DNA of 54,714 bases from an uncultured Clostridia bacterium (GTDB taxonomy: Bacteria > Bacillota > Clostridia > Christensenellales > Borkfalkiaceae): assembly GCA_944346655.1 (NCBI GenBank), contig CALVMP010000003.1, forward strand, positions 1 through 54,714, read 5' to 3'. Both the position numbers and the translations under genes were made by a program. Positions 26,841 through 37,144 of the stretch are shown one piece after another; positions within the stretch are counted from its first letter, which is position 1; each line of letters begins with the position of its first letter. The notes under the pieces are model-generated. The model ran no database searches, had not been told where the DNA came from, and worked only from the letters and a program-made list of their open reading frames with translations.

Positions 26841-27911
26841 TTATTTTAACAATTTGTATGCAAGGAACAGAGCGTCGTTGACAGCCGTTTTTGTTATCCT
26901 TTCCCTGTCCCCTCTGTAATTGAACTTGTACACCTTTACGCCGTCTCGGGTACCGACGGCAATATAAGCAAGCCCGACGGGCTTTGAAGTATTGTCTGAT
27001 TTTGGACCGGCTATGCCCGTGGTAGAAATAGCAACGTCGCACAGACCGGAAGAGAGAAGCCCCTCCGCCATCTCGCAAGCCGTCCTGTCGGACACGGCGC
27101 CGTACTGCTTGAGCGTGAGTTCGTTTACGCCGAGCCTCAACATTTTGGACTCATTGGCATAGGTGTTCAGCCCCTCCGTGTAGACTTCGGAAATTCCCGG
27201 AACGGAGACGAGCCGCGAAGCTATCCCGCCGCCCGTAAAAGACTCGGCAACGGCAATTTTCATTCTGCGCAGCTTTAAGAGGTCGTATAACCTCTGTTCA
27301 ATCGTGATATCCTCAAGCGCATAGATATAGTCCGAAAGTGTAGATACGAGAGTTCGGTTTACACTATCGGCAGTCATTTTCGGCGTAGTGCTCGAGTATG
27401 AAATTTCGATTTTCTGGTCGCCGAAGTTATCATACACCCCGAAGGCGAGGTCGGTTCCGTCTGCGCTCGCGCTCTCTATGCCGCTGCGTATGAGTTCCGC
27501 TGGAGCCGACACGCATTTGATATAGAATTTATCGTAACTTACTTTGTACTTACGATTGAGGAAACTGACGCACGAACGCGCAAACTCAGCCCCTTCCTCC
27601 ATTCTTCCCAACATAGCCGAACTGTGCCCGCAATTGAGATAAAACCTATCGTCGAATGCCGACTCGTATATCTTTTGCAAAAAGGAAGCTATGGCAAGAT
27701 ACTGTCTGTCCTCGCACAGCACAACGGCGTTTTCAAATTCAGCCCTGCATTCATGAAGCTGATCGGAGATGCAACGCGAATCGTCAAAGGCGATAAAGGA
27801 TATTTTTTCAAAATAGTAACACGCCGCCGAAAAAACGGAGATAAATTCCCCGAGACGGCTATAGTCGATATTGAGTTTTTTATTTCTTATTATAACTAAG
27901 CAATTGGTCAT
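26841..27911 (-). CDS. cinA: CinA-like protein: intact PncC-type domain, eroded N-terminal domain
   Basis: The C-terminal roughly 160 residues are a typical CinA/PncC (nicotinamide-nucleotide amidase) domain: IAVAESFTGGGIASRLVSVP, TYANESKMLRLGV, AVSDRTACEMAEGLL and ISTTGIAGPKSDNTSKPVGL. A KH-like linker (YSSTTPKMTADSVNRTLV, DYIYALEDITIEQRL) precedes it as in full CinA. The N-terminal roughly 180 residues, however, lack the CinA molybdopterin-binding-like signatures (GxELL, TGGLGPTxDD) and are not recognisable. The start is the ATG at 27911, which overlaps the pgsA stop (TAATG). The cinA-recA order is conserved in many Bacillota, supporting the assignment. Confidence 0.88.
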   Translation of the reverse strand: MTNCLVIIRNKKLNIDYSRLGEFISVFSAACYYFEKISFIAFDDSRCISDQLHECRAEFENAVVLCEDRQYLAIASFLQKIYESAFDDRFYLNCGHSSAMLGRMEEGAEFARSCVSFLNRKYKVSYDKFYIKCVSAPAELIRSGIESASADGTDLAFGVYDNFGDQKIEISYSSTTPKMTADSVNRTLVSTLSDYIYALEDITIEQRLYDLLKLRRMKIAVAESFTGGGIASRLVSVPGISEVYTEGLNTYANESKMLRLGVNELTLKQYGAVSDRTACEMAEGLLSSGLCDVAISTTGIAGPKSDNTSKPVGLAYIAVGTRDGVKVYKFNYRGDRERITKTAVNDALFLAYKLLK

Positions 27912-28570
27912 TATGCCTTCAGCACTTGTATGTTTTTGACAATATAATTTATGCCGGAAATAATTGTGAGCAGCGCGGCGGCGGCAAACATTATGAGCCC
28001 GATATAGTTTATGACCTGAACCCATGTGCCGCTGAAAAATTGCGCAAATCCGCCGTAGAGAAGAAGCATTACTACGGAGACATCCTGAGCTACCGTTTTA
28101 AATTTACCTATTTTGTCTGCGGCTATTACAATCCCGGCGTCGGCGGCAACCATTCTGAAGCCGCTTACTATAAGCTCGCGGGCAAAGATAACCGCCGCGC
28201 AACATCCGGCGGCAATTATCGCCCAAGCGCCGAGGTATGCCGTGAAGAAGGACGGCACGGTGAGAAGCACAATAAGCGCCGAGGAAACGAGCACCTTGTC
28301 GGCAATGGGGTCGAGAAATTTGCCGAGGTTGGTGACAAGATTGTATTTGCGGGCTATTTTTCCGTCGAGAAGATCGGTGAACGAGGCAACCGCAAACACT
28401 GCGAGAGCGACAAAATAGTTGCCCGCAAAGTTAAGGTAGAAAAACAAAATGAACAGGGGAATCATCACCATACGTGCAATAGTAAGCTTGTTGGGAAGAT
28501 TCATTACCCCCTTTCCAGCCGCAATTTTATAGGCGCGGCTCGATTTATCTATCTGTTGATTTTGTTCCAT
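27911..28570 (-). CDS. pgsA: CDP-diacylglycerol-glycerol-3-phosphate 3-phosphatidyltransferase
   Basis: Makes phosphatidylglycerophosphate, the precursor of phosphatidylglycerol and cardiolipin, in the inner membrane. The CDP-alcohol phosphotransferase motif D-x2-DG-x2-AR-x8-G-x3-D-x3-D is present in DLLDGKIARKYN followed by GKFLDPIADK. Several membrane helices and the NLPNKLTIARMVMIP start are family traits. The 219 residues include about 22 extra N-terminal residues. The ATG at 28570 has GGAGGA in front, but an internal ATG at 28504 also has a good site (GGGGG) and would give the more usual N terminus MNLPNKLT. Confidence 0.94.
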   Translation of the reverse strand: MEQNQQIDKSSRAYKIAAGKGVMNLPNKLTIARMVMIPLFILFFYLNFAGNYFVALAVFAVASFTDLLDGKIARKYNLVTNLGKFLDPIADKVLVSSALIVLLTVPSFFTAYLGAWAIIAAGCCAAVIFARELIVSGFRMVAADAGIVIAADKIGKFKTVAQDVSVVMLLLYGGFAQFFSGTWVQVINYIGLIMFAAAALLTIISGINYIVKNIQVLKA

Positions 28571-29917
28571 TTAATCCTCCGTGATATCCATGTAGTCCTT
28601 TGTATAGCCGAAGAGGTCGTAGCTGTCGCAGCCGGTTAAAGTAACTTCATAATAGTTGCCCTGAACACCGTCGGCACAGTTGAAATAAACCTTGCCGTCG
28701 ATATCGGGCGCCTGAAAATATGCACGCCCGACAAAACAGCCTCTGTCGTAGTCAATGCCGTCGCAAAGCACCTTTATGGTTTTGCCTATAAAACTTTCGA
28801 GATATTCACGCGAAATTTCCGCCTGAACGTCATAAAGTTTTTTGACCCGCTTGTTCTTTACGGACTGCGCAATCTGCCCCTTGAGCCTGTATGCGGCTGT
28901 GTCGGGTTCACGCGAATAGGCGAAGAAACCGCAGTTTGCAAGCTTTGCCTCCTTAAGGAAGGCACACATCTCCTGCCACTCTTCCTCCGTTTCCGTGGGA
29001 AAGCCGCTGATAAAGGTCGATCTTATGGCAATGCCGGGAACATTCTGTCTGAGCTTTTTGATAAGTTCAAGATAGCCCTCTCTCGATCCCTTGCGGTTCA
29101 TGAGCCTGAGCACTCTGTTTTCGCTGTGCTGGAGGGGGATATCAATATATTTTATCAGCTTGGGATTGCTGCGCAGTTCCTCAATGAGTCTATCGTCTAT
29201 GGCGTCGGGATAACAGTACAAAAGTCGTATGCTTCCTATGTTTTCAAGCGCGGAAAGCCTTTGGATAAGTTCGCAAATCCGCCGTTGTCCGTAAAGGTCC
29301 TCGCCGTATCTCGTCACATCTTGCGCAACGAGAATGAGCTCTGCAAGGTCGCCCAACCTGCTTGCCTCGTCTACGAGCTGTTCTATGGGGTAACTTATGT
29401 ATCTTCCGCGAATTTTAGGAATAAGGCAGTAGGTACAGTAGTTATTGCACCCGTCGGCAATTTTTAAATACGCATAATGACAGGGCGTGGTAACCACCCT
29501 GTCAACCGCGCGACTGAAATTGCCGCACCCGACAAAATTAACCCTTTCACCGTCGTAACTCCTTTCGAGAGCTTCGAAAAATTTATCATAATCGTTTATG
29601 CCCAAAAACACGTCCGCTTCTGTGAGCGCGGGGAAAACCTCGCCGATATATTTTTGGGGAAGGCACCCGGTAACGACGAGCTTTTCGAGCTTGCCGCTCC
29701 TGTATGACGCGCAGTCGATAATAGTTTCGATTGCTTCTTTTCTGGCGGAATTGAGAAAGGAACATGTATTGACGACAACAACCTCCGCCTCTTCAATGTC
29801 GTTGCAGACGGTGCAACCGCGCTCCTTTATAACGGCGAGCAACTTTTCAGAGTCCACCCTGTTCTTGTCGCAGCCCAAGGAAATCACGCCGTATTTTTTT
29901 GAAGTCAGATCAGTCAT
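28571..29917 (-). CDS. rimO: Ribosomal protein S12 methylthiotransferase RimO
   Basis: Radical SAM enzyme that methylthiolates the conserved Asp of ribosomal protein S12. The N-terminal domain has VISLGCDKNRVDSEKLL and NTCSFLNSARKEAIETI, which distinguish RimO from MiaB. The cluster motif is CNNYCTYC in ADGCNNYCTYCLIPKIRGRY, and a TRAM domain closes the protein. The 448 residues are typical. The start overlaps the ftsK end by 8 bases and pgsA begins directly after its stop, so it is an internal gene of the ftsK-recA operon. Confidence 0.96.
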   Translation of the reverse strand: MTDLTSKKYGVISLGCDKNRVDSEKLLAVIKERGCTVCNDIEEAEVVVVNTCSFLNSARKEAIETIIDCASYRSGKLEKLVVTGCLPQKYIGEVFPALTEADVFLGINDYDKFFEALERSYDGERVNFVGCGNFSRAVDRVVTTPCHYAYLKIADGCNNYCTYCLIPKIRGRYISYPIEQLVDEASRLGDLAELILVAQDVTRYGEDLYGQRRICELIQRLSALENIGSIRLLYCYPDAIDDRLIEELRSNPKLIKYIDIPLQHSENRVLRLMNRKGSREGYLELIKKLRQNVPGIAIRSTFISGFPTETEEEWQEMCAFLKEAKLANCGFFAYSREPDTAAYRLKGQIAQSVKNKRVKKLYDVQAEISREYLESFIGKTIKVLCDGIDYDRGCFVGRAYFQAPDIDGKVYFNCADGVQGNYYEVTLTGCDSYDLFGYTKDYMDITED

Positions 29918-32900
29918 CCACGTCTCCGTAAATGCGCGTAAATTCGTCGAGGGACAGAAGCACCTTTCTCGGCTTTGCGCCCTCCGACTGGGTTATGTAG
30001 TTCATGTTCTCCATCCAGTCGATTATCTTGCAAGCCTTGACGTAGCCGATGGGGAACCTGCGCTGAAGCATAGATACCGACGCCTGGTTGTTGGTAACGC
30101 AGAACTTGAGCGCCTGAATGAACTTATCGTCGATCTTTACGTCGCCGTCGTCACCGCCGGCATCTCCGCCGTCGCCTTCGGGAGCCTCGACAGTATTGAT
30201 AAAGTCTGAAACGCTCTGGTCGAAATAAGTTTCGTTGTTCTTCTTCACAAAATCGGTGACCGCCTGAATTTCCGGCGCGTCGATAAAGCACCCCTGAATA
30301 CGGGCGAGATCGGGATTTGATGCCGAGCGGAAATACATATCGCCGTTGCCGAGCAGTTTTTCGGCGCCGCCGACATCAAAAATTGTGCGGGAATCGTCAA
30401 ACGAGTTTACCTTAAAACCTATCCTTGTGGGCAGGTTGGACTTAATGAGTCCGGTGATGCAGTCCACCGAGGGGCGCTGGGTTGCAAGTATCAGGTGAAT
30501 ACCGCAGGCGCGCGACTTTTGAACGAGCCTTATTATGCGGCTTTCGATATCCTTTTTGTTCTGCAACATAAGATCGCCGAACTCGTCGAGGATTATTACT
30601 ATCTTGGGAAGCTTCTCCTCATCCTCTCCGAGATGGGCGTTGTACTCCGTAAGGTTCTTGACAAGCGTACCCGCAAGAGTCTTCTCCTTGAAGAGAGTGT
30701 ACCTGCGCTCCATCTCCTTGATTGCCCAGTTGAGCGCTTTGATTGCCTTGTCGACATCATAGATTATTTCGTTGATAATCAGATGTGGCAGGTTTTCGTA
30801 AGCTATGAACTCGGACTGTTTGGGGTCGACGAGAATAAACCTGAGCTCATCGGGACCGTATTTGTAGAGAAGGCTTATAATGAGCGAACTCAGACATACG
30901 CTCTTGCCCGAACCCGTAGTGCCCGCGACGAGCAGATGGGGCATCTTTGTGATATCCGGACAGCATGCCTTGCCGTCGACGTTTTTGCCGAGGGCAAAAG
31001 TGAGCGAGTTGGATTTGCAGTTTATAAATTCGCTGCTCGTAAGGAGAGCCTTTAACCCCACGGTGGTGCGCTGGGAGTTGGGTACCTCTATGGAGATAGC
31101 CCCCTTGGGATAGTTGAGGTAGGCGTTTACATTCTCCTTCATGAGCGCCATTGCTATGTTTTCACGGTAGCGCATGGCGTTTTTGATGTTGGTTCTGTCC
31201 TCGATGACGACGTCGTAGCGCGTGATCGCGGGACCTATGGTAACGTCGGCAATGTGCGAAGCTATGCGGAAATTTTCGAGCGTTTCGATAATGAGCGCCT
31301 TGTTTTCCTCTATTTCGGCAAGATTTGCCGCATTATTTTCGGGGTAGTCGCGAAGAAGCTCAAGCCCGGGGCGGACATATTTTTTCCACACGTGCTTTGG
31401 CTTGGGCGGCTCGGCAGGCTTTTCTTCCTGTTTGCCGACGGGATTTACCCGCTCGCTCCTGCGCATTGCCTCATCTCTCCCGCGGACAGGTTTAAGCCCC
31501 TGCGTACCGAGATCGGCTTCGCCGTCGTCGTCGAGATAGTCGTCATGGTCGCTGTCAAACAGGTGTTCCCTGTCGGTCTCCTCACCGCGAAGCGAACGTC
31601 TTCCGCCGTCGCGCACGCCGCCGAAGAGATTGTCGCCTTTATCTTCGCCCGAAGAGAATTGCCCGTTACTTTGGGGCAGCGCGGCAGAATTTTCCCCGCG
31701 GCGCGAGGAGATGCGCGAAGAGTCGGGCTGTATGCTGTCCGAAATATTTGTATTTGAAGCACTGAATATACTGCGGATATCCGTAGCTTGTCCGTCGCCG
31801 CTATCGCTTTCGCGGGGGGTAAGATTGCGCCTTAATATCGGTTGAGCGTCCTCCCCGCTGTTATCCGCGGCTGAGTCAGACCCGTCAGTTTCGTTGGCGG
31901 AATTTTCTGCAAAATGCTCTGTCAGCCCGCCATCCATTCTGAGAATATCTCCGCTGGTCCTTTCACGCGATACCGGGATATCCTCCTCATGCTCATCGTC
32001 GGAGGACATGCTGTCGCCGCCGTATACATCTTCGTATGCCGTTTCGCCGCCGTCGCCCCGCGAATAATCTTCTTCCCCGGCATTGTCATACTTCTCCTCA
32101 TAGTAGTCGTAACTTTCGGAGCTGTAATCTATGGGCTCTTCATAATCCGCGGAGCCATCCTCAAAATAAGCCTCGTTGCCGTTTTGCGCATGAGGCATGT
32201 AGTCGTCGAAGCTGTCGGCTGGCTTATCGCCGTATATGTATGAAGGCGTTGTCGGCGCCTGCTCCGATCTTTCAACCTCCTGCGAATAGCTTTCCGAATA
32301 GGTACCTGCAGGCACGGACTTATCCTTCGCGGGCTTTTTGCCGGTCGAAAAACTGCTCAAATAATCCCCTTCATTGTGAACGGGATGATTGAAGTAGGAA
32401 TCATCGTTAAAAATCATATTGCGGCGGTAGCTTTCGGCTGCAAACTCACCGTTCTCAAAAAGTATCTTCCGTCCGAGATTTTCGCGGGAAAATCTGTCCT
32501 CGTCGGTCTGCTGAACAGGCTGTTCAGAAACTGGCGGCTGTTCGGGAACATACTGAGGTTGGGGATTGTATGAAGGCTGGGTCGGCGCAGGCGGAACTAC
32601 AGGATAGCTTGCTTCGGGGTAGACCGTATAAGAACCGTCCGCGGGATAGGTTGCCGCCGCGTCTGCCACGGGAGACGCCTCCCCTTCACCGCCGCGCACT
32701 TCAACTTTGCCGCCGCGTACATTGCGCCTTATGACAAGAAAGGTTATGTAGGAGCACAGCACCGCAAGCACGGAAAAAATGACGTATGCCCCCGTGAAAG
32801 TAGTAGCCCTTGCAACAGGCCAGACAAGGATACCGCTTACCGCACCGCCGAAGGTATAGCCCGGATATCCCTCCTGCGCGGAGACATAGCACTGCGCAAG

Positions 32901-33257
32901 ATAGGAGCCGTAGCTGTCCATGGCGAAACCACGCGTGGTCACGGCGTGAAAGAGCAGAAAAACCACAAAAATTGCAGCGCCGATTGCGGCGGCGGTTGAT
33001 TTTCTGACCTTTATCAGTTTTTTATCGAAAGCCAGCCTCACCCCGACCAAAACAAGCACTCCGACCACAAGGTAGCTTCCGTAGCCGAAAGTGCCGTACA
33101 TAAACGTGCATATGGCGGCTCCGATGGACGAAAATACCGTGTTGTACGTCAGGATAGCCAACAGCAAAAGAGCGCTGAAGAGAAGCAACGTCATACCCAG
33201 CGTTTCGCGCGTGAATATATAGGAATTTTTTTTGTTGTCGTTATTGTTTTTACTCAC
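29910..33257 (-). CDS. ftsK: DNA translocase FtsK/SpoIIIE
   Basis: Septal ATPase that pumps chromosomal DNA during division. The N-terminal part has four or five membrane helices (to about residue 180). A roughly 440-residue linker follows, rich in Pro/Gln/Tyr near the membrane and in Asp/Glu/Ser further on. The motor domain has PHLLVAGTTGSGKSVCLSSL (Walker A, about 775), ILVDPKQSEFIAYENLPHL, IVIILDEFGDLML and HLILATQRPSVDCITGLIK. A winged-helix gamma domain (NNQASVSMLQRRFPIGYVKA) ends it. I prefer the GTG at 33257, which has GGAG 8 bases upstream, over a GTG three codons earlier that is too close to that site. It is the first gene of the operon reaching to nadE and the lipoprotein. Confidence 0.96.
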   Translation of the reverse strand: MSKNNNDNKKNSYIFTRETLGMTLLLFSALLLLAILTYNTVFSSIGAAICTFMYGTFGYGSYLVVGVLVLVGVRLAFDKKLIKVRKSTAAAIGAAIFVVFLLFHAVTTRGFAMDSYGSYLAQCYVSAQEGYPGYTFGGAVSGILVWPVARATTFTGAYVIFSVLAVLCSYITFLVIRRNVRGGKVEVRGGEGEASPVADAAATYPADGSYTVYPEASYPVVPPAPTQPSYNPQPQYVPEQPPVSEQPVQQTDEDRFSRENLGRKILFENGEFAAESYRRNMIFNDDSYFNHPVHNEGDYLSSFSTGKKPAKDKSVPAGTYSESYSQEVERSEQAPTTPSYIYGDKPADSFDDYMPHAQNGNEAYFEDGSADYEEPIDYSSESYDYYEEKYDNAGEEDYSRGDGGETAYEDVYGGDSMSSDDEHEEDIPVSRERTSGDILRMDGGLTEHFAENSANETDGSDSAADNSGEDAQPILRRNLTPRESDSGDGQATDIRSIFSASNTNISDSIQPDSSRISSRRGENSAALPQSNGQFSSGEDKGDNLFGGVRDGGRRSLRGEETDREHLFDSDHDDYLDDDGEADLGTQGLKPVRGRDEAMRRSERVNPVGKQEEKPAEPPKPKHVWKKYVRPGLELLRDYPENNAANLAEIEENKALIIETLENFRIASHIADVTIGPAITRYDVVIEDRTNIKNAMRYRENIAMALMKENVNAYLNYPKGAISIEVPNSQRTTVGLKALLTSSEFINCKSNSLTFALGKNVDGKACCPDITKMPHLLVAGTTGSGKSVCLSSLIISLLYKYGPDELRFILVDPKQSEFIAYENLPHLIINEIIYDVDKAIKALNWAIKEMERRYTLFKEKTLAGTLVKNLTEYNAHLGEDEEKLPKIVIILDEFGDLMLQNKKDIESRIIRLVQKSRACGIHLILATQRPSVDCITGLIKSNLPTRIGFKVNSFDDSRTIFDVGGAEKLLGNGDMYFRSASNPDLARIQGCFIDAPEIQAVTDFVKKNNETYFDQSVSDFINTVEAPEGDGGDAGGDDGDVKIDDKFIQALKFCVTNNQASVSMLQRRFPIGYVKACKIIDWMENMNYITQSEGAKPRKVLLSLDEFTRIYGDVDD

Positions 33258-33295
33258 GAAGCACACTCCGTTATATATGCTTTAAGTCAATTTAT

Positions 33296-33324
33296 ATTAT
33301 AACATCTACTATTAAAAAAGACAA
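33296..33324 (-). promoter_or_regulatory. Promoter of the ftsK-rimO-pgsA-cinA-recA-nadE operon
   Basis: Minus strand: -35 TTGTCT (33319-33324), 17-bp spacer, -10 TATAAT (33296-33301) preceded by TGT (extended -10). No LexA-like palindrome is visible around it. Confidence 0.7.
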
Positions 33325-33370
33325 GAAAATGGCGGCAATTTATTATATTTCCGCGCACTCATTTTTAAAC

Positions 33371-33400
33371 AAAAAGAGCACCGCAAGCGGTGCTCTTTTT
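33371..33400. terminator. Terminator of ilvC
   Basis: Perfect 14-bp inverted repeat AAAAAGAGCACCGC-AA-GCGGTGCTCTTTTT, 18 bases past the ilvC stop, with T-runs usable in both directions. Confidence 0.9.
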
Positions 33401-33418
33401 AATGGGAGTTCAGAATAA

Positions 33419-34453
<1,035 letters not shown>

Positions 34454-34483
34454 TTAATTTCCTCCAGAAATTATATGTATATT

Positions 34484-34512
34484 ATTATAGCTTCATTATT
34501 TTTTTTAGTCAA
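34484..34512 (-). promoter_or_regulatory. Promoter of ilvC
   Basis: Minus strand: -35 TTGACT (34507-34512), 17-bp spacer, -10 TATAAT (34484-34489). GGAGGA precedes the ilvC ATG. Confidence 0.8.
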
Positions 34513-34561
34513 GCGATATTAAAAATTATTATAAAATGCATCAAAAAATTTGCATAAAAAA

Positions 34562-34590
34562 TTGCATAAACTTCCTTTTTGGTATATAAT
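34562..34590 (+). promoter_or_regulatory. Promoter of the DUF815 ATPase gene
   Basis: TTGCAT (34562-34567), 17-bp spacer, TATAAT (34585-34590), about 34 bases before the ATG. Confidence 0.7.
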
Positions 34591-34623
34591 CTTATTCAGG
34601 ATTACCTTTGAGGATGAATATTT

Positions 34624-35784
34624 ATGAATAATTGTATATTTAAACTAAAGGTTTTGCGCGGGCTTTGCGACGACTGCCTGTTCAAGGCATTTGCCTCAGC
34701 TGCTTCAGGGAAAAGCCGTGAAGAATTTTACTATACGCTCTACGAAAACCGCGTGGAAGTTGACTTTTTAAATAAACTGTGCAATCTCATTCTGCTTGAC
34801 GACAACGCTTTCTCCCGCACATGCGCGAAAGGGGAAATACCCTCAACCTACCTTCAGGACGCCTTTTCGGAAGATCTTGAAGAGATATTCTCGGCAGTCA
34901 ACACTTTTGAAAACGACGAACATTTCAACGTCGGCGCGGCAATCCCTCCCTTCGACGGGGAACTCAACGCAAGAAAATCAACGGAAAATCTTATAGAATA
35001 CTACGCCGCCCACGGCTACGGACAGTTTATTGTATGCAAAGCATTTTGCTATGAAGGGGGAAAACTTGAGCCGATTTACAATACTTCACCCATAACCCTT
35101 GACGAACTGAAGGATTACGTTTCCGAAAAGAGACAGATAGGCGACAACATTGTCAATTTTCTGAGCGGACTGCCGTACGCCAATATGCTTTTATACGGCG
35201 ACCGCGGCACGGGAAAATCTTCCACTGTTCATGCAATGCTCAACAGATACTTTGAGGACGGACTGAGGATAATCGAGCTGAGCAAAGAAAATATTTTGAG
35301 CATACCGAAGATAAGACAGCTCGTTTCGGACAATCCTCTGAAATTTATCGTGTTTATAGACGACCTGTCCCTCGGCGAATACGACGACAAGGTTTCAACG
35401 CTAAAGGCTGGACTCGAAGGCTCCGTTTCCGGAGGGACGGACAACGTTATGATTGTAGCCACATCTAACCGCAGGCACATTGTAAAGGAGAGTTTTTCCG
35501 ACAGGGAGAATTCGGTTCACCCCTCGGATTCAATGGCTGAACAGCTCTCCCTTTCCGACAGGTTCGGACTGACCGTCATGTTTTCGACTACGGATAAGAC
35601 CCTCTACCTCTCAATAGTCGGTCAGCTTGCCGACGACAAGGGAGTAACTATGGACAGGGACAAGCTTTTCGCGCTCGCCGAGCGTTGGGCGCTTGTAAAG
35701 GGCGGCCGCTCGCCGAGGCGCGCCAAACAGTTTGCCGACCTTGTTTACGCGTGCGAAAAAAGAGGAGTTGAAGTTGAGTTTTAA
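34624..35784 (+). CDS. DUF815-family AAA+ ATPase
   Basis: The N-terminal roughly 160 residues are helical and unassigned. The ATPase part has the P-loop LLYGDRGTGKSSTVHAML (about 188-205), Walker B KFIVFIDDLSLGEYDDK (about 240), the sensor-1 segment VMIVATSNRRHIVKE and a C-terminal RSPRRAKQFADLVYACE. The FIDDLS, TSNRRHIVKE and LSDRFGL motifs identify the DUF815 family, which is widespread in bacteria with no settled function. Its stop overlaps the murC stop on the other strand at the shared TTAA (35781-35784), and no terminator lies between. Transcripts from either gene probably run into the other. Confidence 0.88.
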   Translation: MNNCIFKLKVLRGLCDDCLFKAFASAASGKSREEFYYTLYENRVEVDFLNKLCNLILLDDNAFSRTCAKGEIPSTYLQDAFSEDLEEIFSAVNTFENDEHFNVGAAIPPFDGELNARKSTENLIEYYAAHGYGQFIVCKAFCYEGGKLEPIYNTSPITLDELKDYVSEKRQIGDNIVNFLSGLPYANMLLYGDRGTGKSSTVHAMLNRYFEDGLRIIELSKENILSIPKIRQLVSDNPLKFIVFIDDLSLGEYDDKVSTLKAGLEGSVSGGTDNVMIVATSNRRHIVKESFSDRENSVHPSDSMAEQLSLSDRFGLTVMFSTTDKTLYLSIVGQLADDKGVTMDRDKLFALAERWALVKGGRSPRRAKQFADLVYACEKRGVEVEF

Positions 35785-37097
35785 CCGAGCATTTCCCTCA
35801 CAACCGCGTAAATATCCCCGGCGCCGAGGACAAGAATTTTATCTCCCGGCGAGGCATTTTTAAGAAAATTTTTGATATCCCGCACGCAGTCGCCGTAGCG
35901 GGATTTTTTTACGGCTTGAGCGAGCGTGAGGGCGCTGCCTTCGGGATCGAAATATTCACGCGCGGCAAAAGTTTTGTAGACTAAAAGATTGTTTATGCCC
36001 GAAAGCACCCCCACAAAGTCTCTGAACAAATTTTTCGTGCGGCTGTATGTGTGCGGCTGAAAAATAACAAACAACTCTCCCTCCGTTACGGCAAGAGCAG
36101 TGCGCAGACTTGCGGCAATTTCGGCGGGATGATGGGCGTAGTCGGCAATGACTTCACAGCCGCCGTATAATCCAATGCTTTCAAACCTTCTGGCGACGCC
36201 CTTAAACGCACAAAGCCCCCGCGACACCGCATCGGCGTTTATACCAACAGCTCTTGCAGCCGCGGCGGCGGCGAGAGCGTTTAAAATATTGTGCCGCCCG
36301 TAAACATTCAGATTTACGCGGCACAGCCTGCGCCCGTGTTCGGTTACGTCAAAGGAGTATTTCCCGCCAACGGCACTCACCGACGTCGCCGTATAGTCGG
36401 CGGGGACGCCATAGCCGAAGGTCTCTTCACCCCTCGCGCACCTGTCTCCCGCAAGACATACGCATTTTTTTGAACCGTCGGCAAATTGCCTGTAAGCCTC
36501 AACCAGTTTTTCATCTGAACCGTAGCACTCGAGGTGGTCGGCGTCGGTGTTCAGAATAACGGCGATATCGGGCTTGAGAAGGAGAAAATTTTTATTGTAC
36601 TCGCATGCTTCGGCAACAAAATAGTTGTTTCCCGAACTGAAGCAATTGCCGAAGCGACCGTCGTTGCCTCCGATACAGGCGGTAAACTTCAGCCGCGCGG
36701 CATTAAAGATATGCGCGAGCATTGAAGTACACGTTGTTTTTCCGTGGCATCCCGCAACGGCAATAAACGTATGGTAGTTTTTTGATAAGACGGCAAGAAA
36801 TTTGCCGCGGGGAATCACGGGTTTGCCGCAGGAAATTGCAAAAGCAACGTTTTCATTGTCGCCTTTTATCGCGTCCGTGCACACGACGATATCGCACTGT
36901 GCAATTCTGTCGTCCCTGCCGTCGTAAGAGATGACTACGCCTCTCTCTTCGAGAGCTCCAGTATATTCCCCGCGGGCAATATCGCATCCCATAACCGTTT
37001 TGCCGTCCGATAATAAAATGCGGGCGAGCGCACTCATTCCGGCGCCGCCTATGCCGATAAAATAAAATGAGTCGGCACCATCAAACAATTCTTTCAT
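35781..37097 (-). CDS. murC: UDP-N-acetylmuramate-L-alanine ligase
   Basis: Adds L-alanine to UDP-MurNAc, the first step of stem peptide assembly. FIGIGGAGMSALARILL is the N-terminal dinucleotide-like domain, AGCHGKTTCTSMLAHIF the ATP site (about 113-120), LNTDADHLECYG the metal-binding region, and DYAHHPAEIAASLR lies in the C-terminal domain. The 438 residues are normal. No Shine-Dalgarno is visible before the ATG at 37097; instead a short ORF with its own ribosome site ends in an ATGA overlap, suggesting translational coupling. It is separated from ftsZ by a strong terminator, so murC needs its own promoter, which I could not place with confidence. Confidence 0.96.
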   Translation of the reverse strand: MKELFDGADSFYFIGIGGAGMSALARILLSDGKTVMGCDIARGEYTGALEERGVVISYDGRDDRIAQCDIVVCTDAIKGDNENVAFAISCGKPVIPRGKFLAVLSKNYHTFIAVAGCHGKTTCTSMLAHIFNAARLKFTACIGGNDGRFGNCFSSGNNYFVAEACEYNKNFLLLKPDIAVILNTDADHLECYGSDEKLVEAYRQFADGSKKCVCLAGDRCARGEETFGYGVPADYTATSVSAVGGKYSFDVTEHGRRLCRVNLNVYGRHNILNALAAAAAARAVGINADAVSRGLCAFKGVARRFESIGLYGGCEVIADYAHHPAEIAASLRTALAVTEGELFVIFQPHTYSRTKNLFRDFVGVLSGINNLLVYKTFAAREYFDPEGSALTLAQAVKKSRYGDCVRDIKNFLKNASPGDKILVLGAGDIYAVVREMLG

Positions 37098-37144
37098 GAT
37101 AAAAAATATGCCGACAGAATGAATATTATGATGTAATTTGTCAA
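37094..37144 (-). CDS. Possible 16-residue hydrophobic leader ORF coupled to murC
   Basis: A TTG at 37144 preceded by GGGAGG (37149-37154, spacing 4) opens the reading MTNYIIIFILSAYFLS and stops at TGA (37096-37094), overlapping the murC ATG as ATGA. The murC start itself lacks a ribosome site, so ribosomes may reach it through this ORF. The peptide is hydrophobic and could insert in the membrane. The spacing is short and the start is not ATG, so expression as a peptide is uncertain. Confidence 0.4.
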   Translation of the reverse strand: MTNYIIIFILSAYFLS

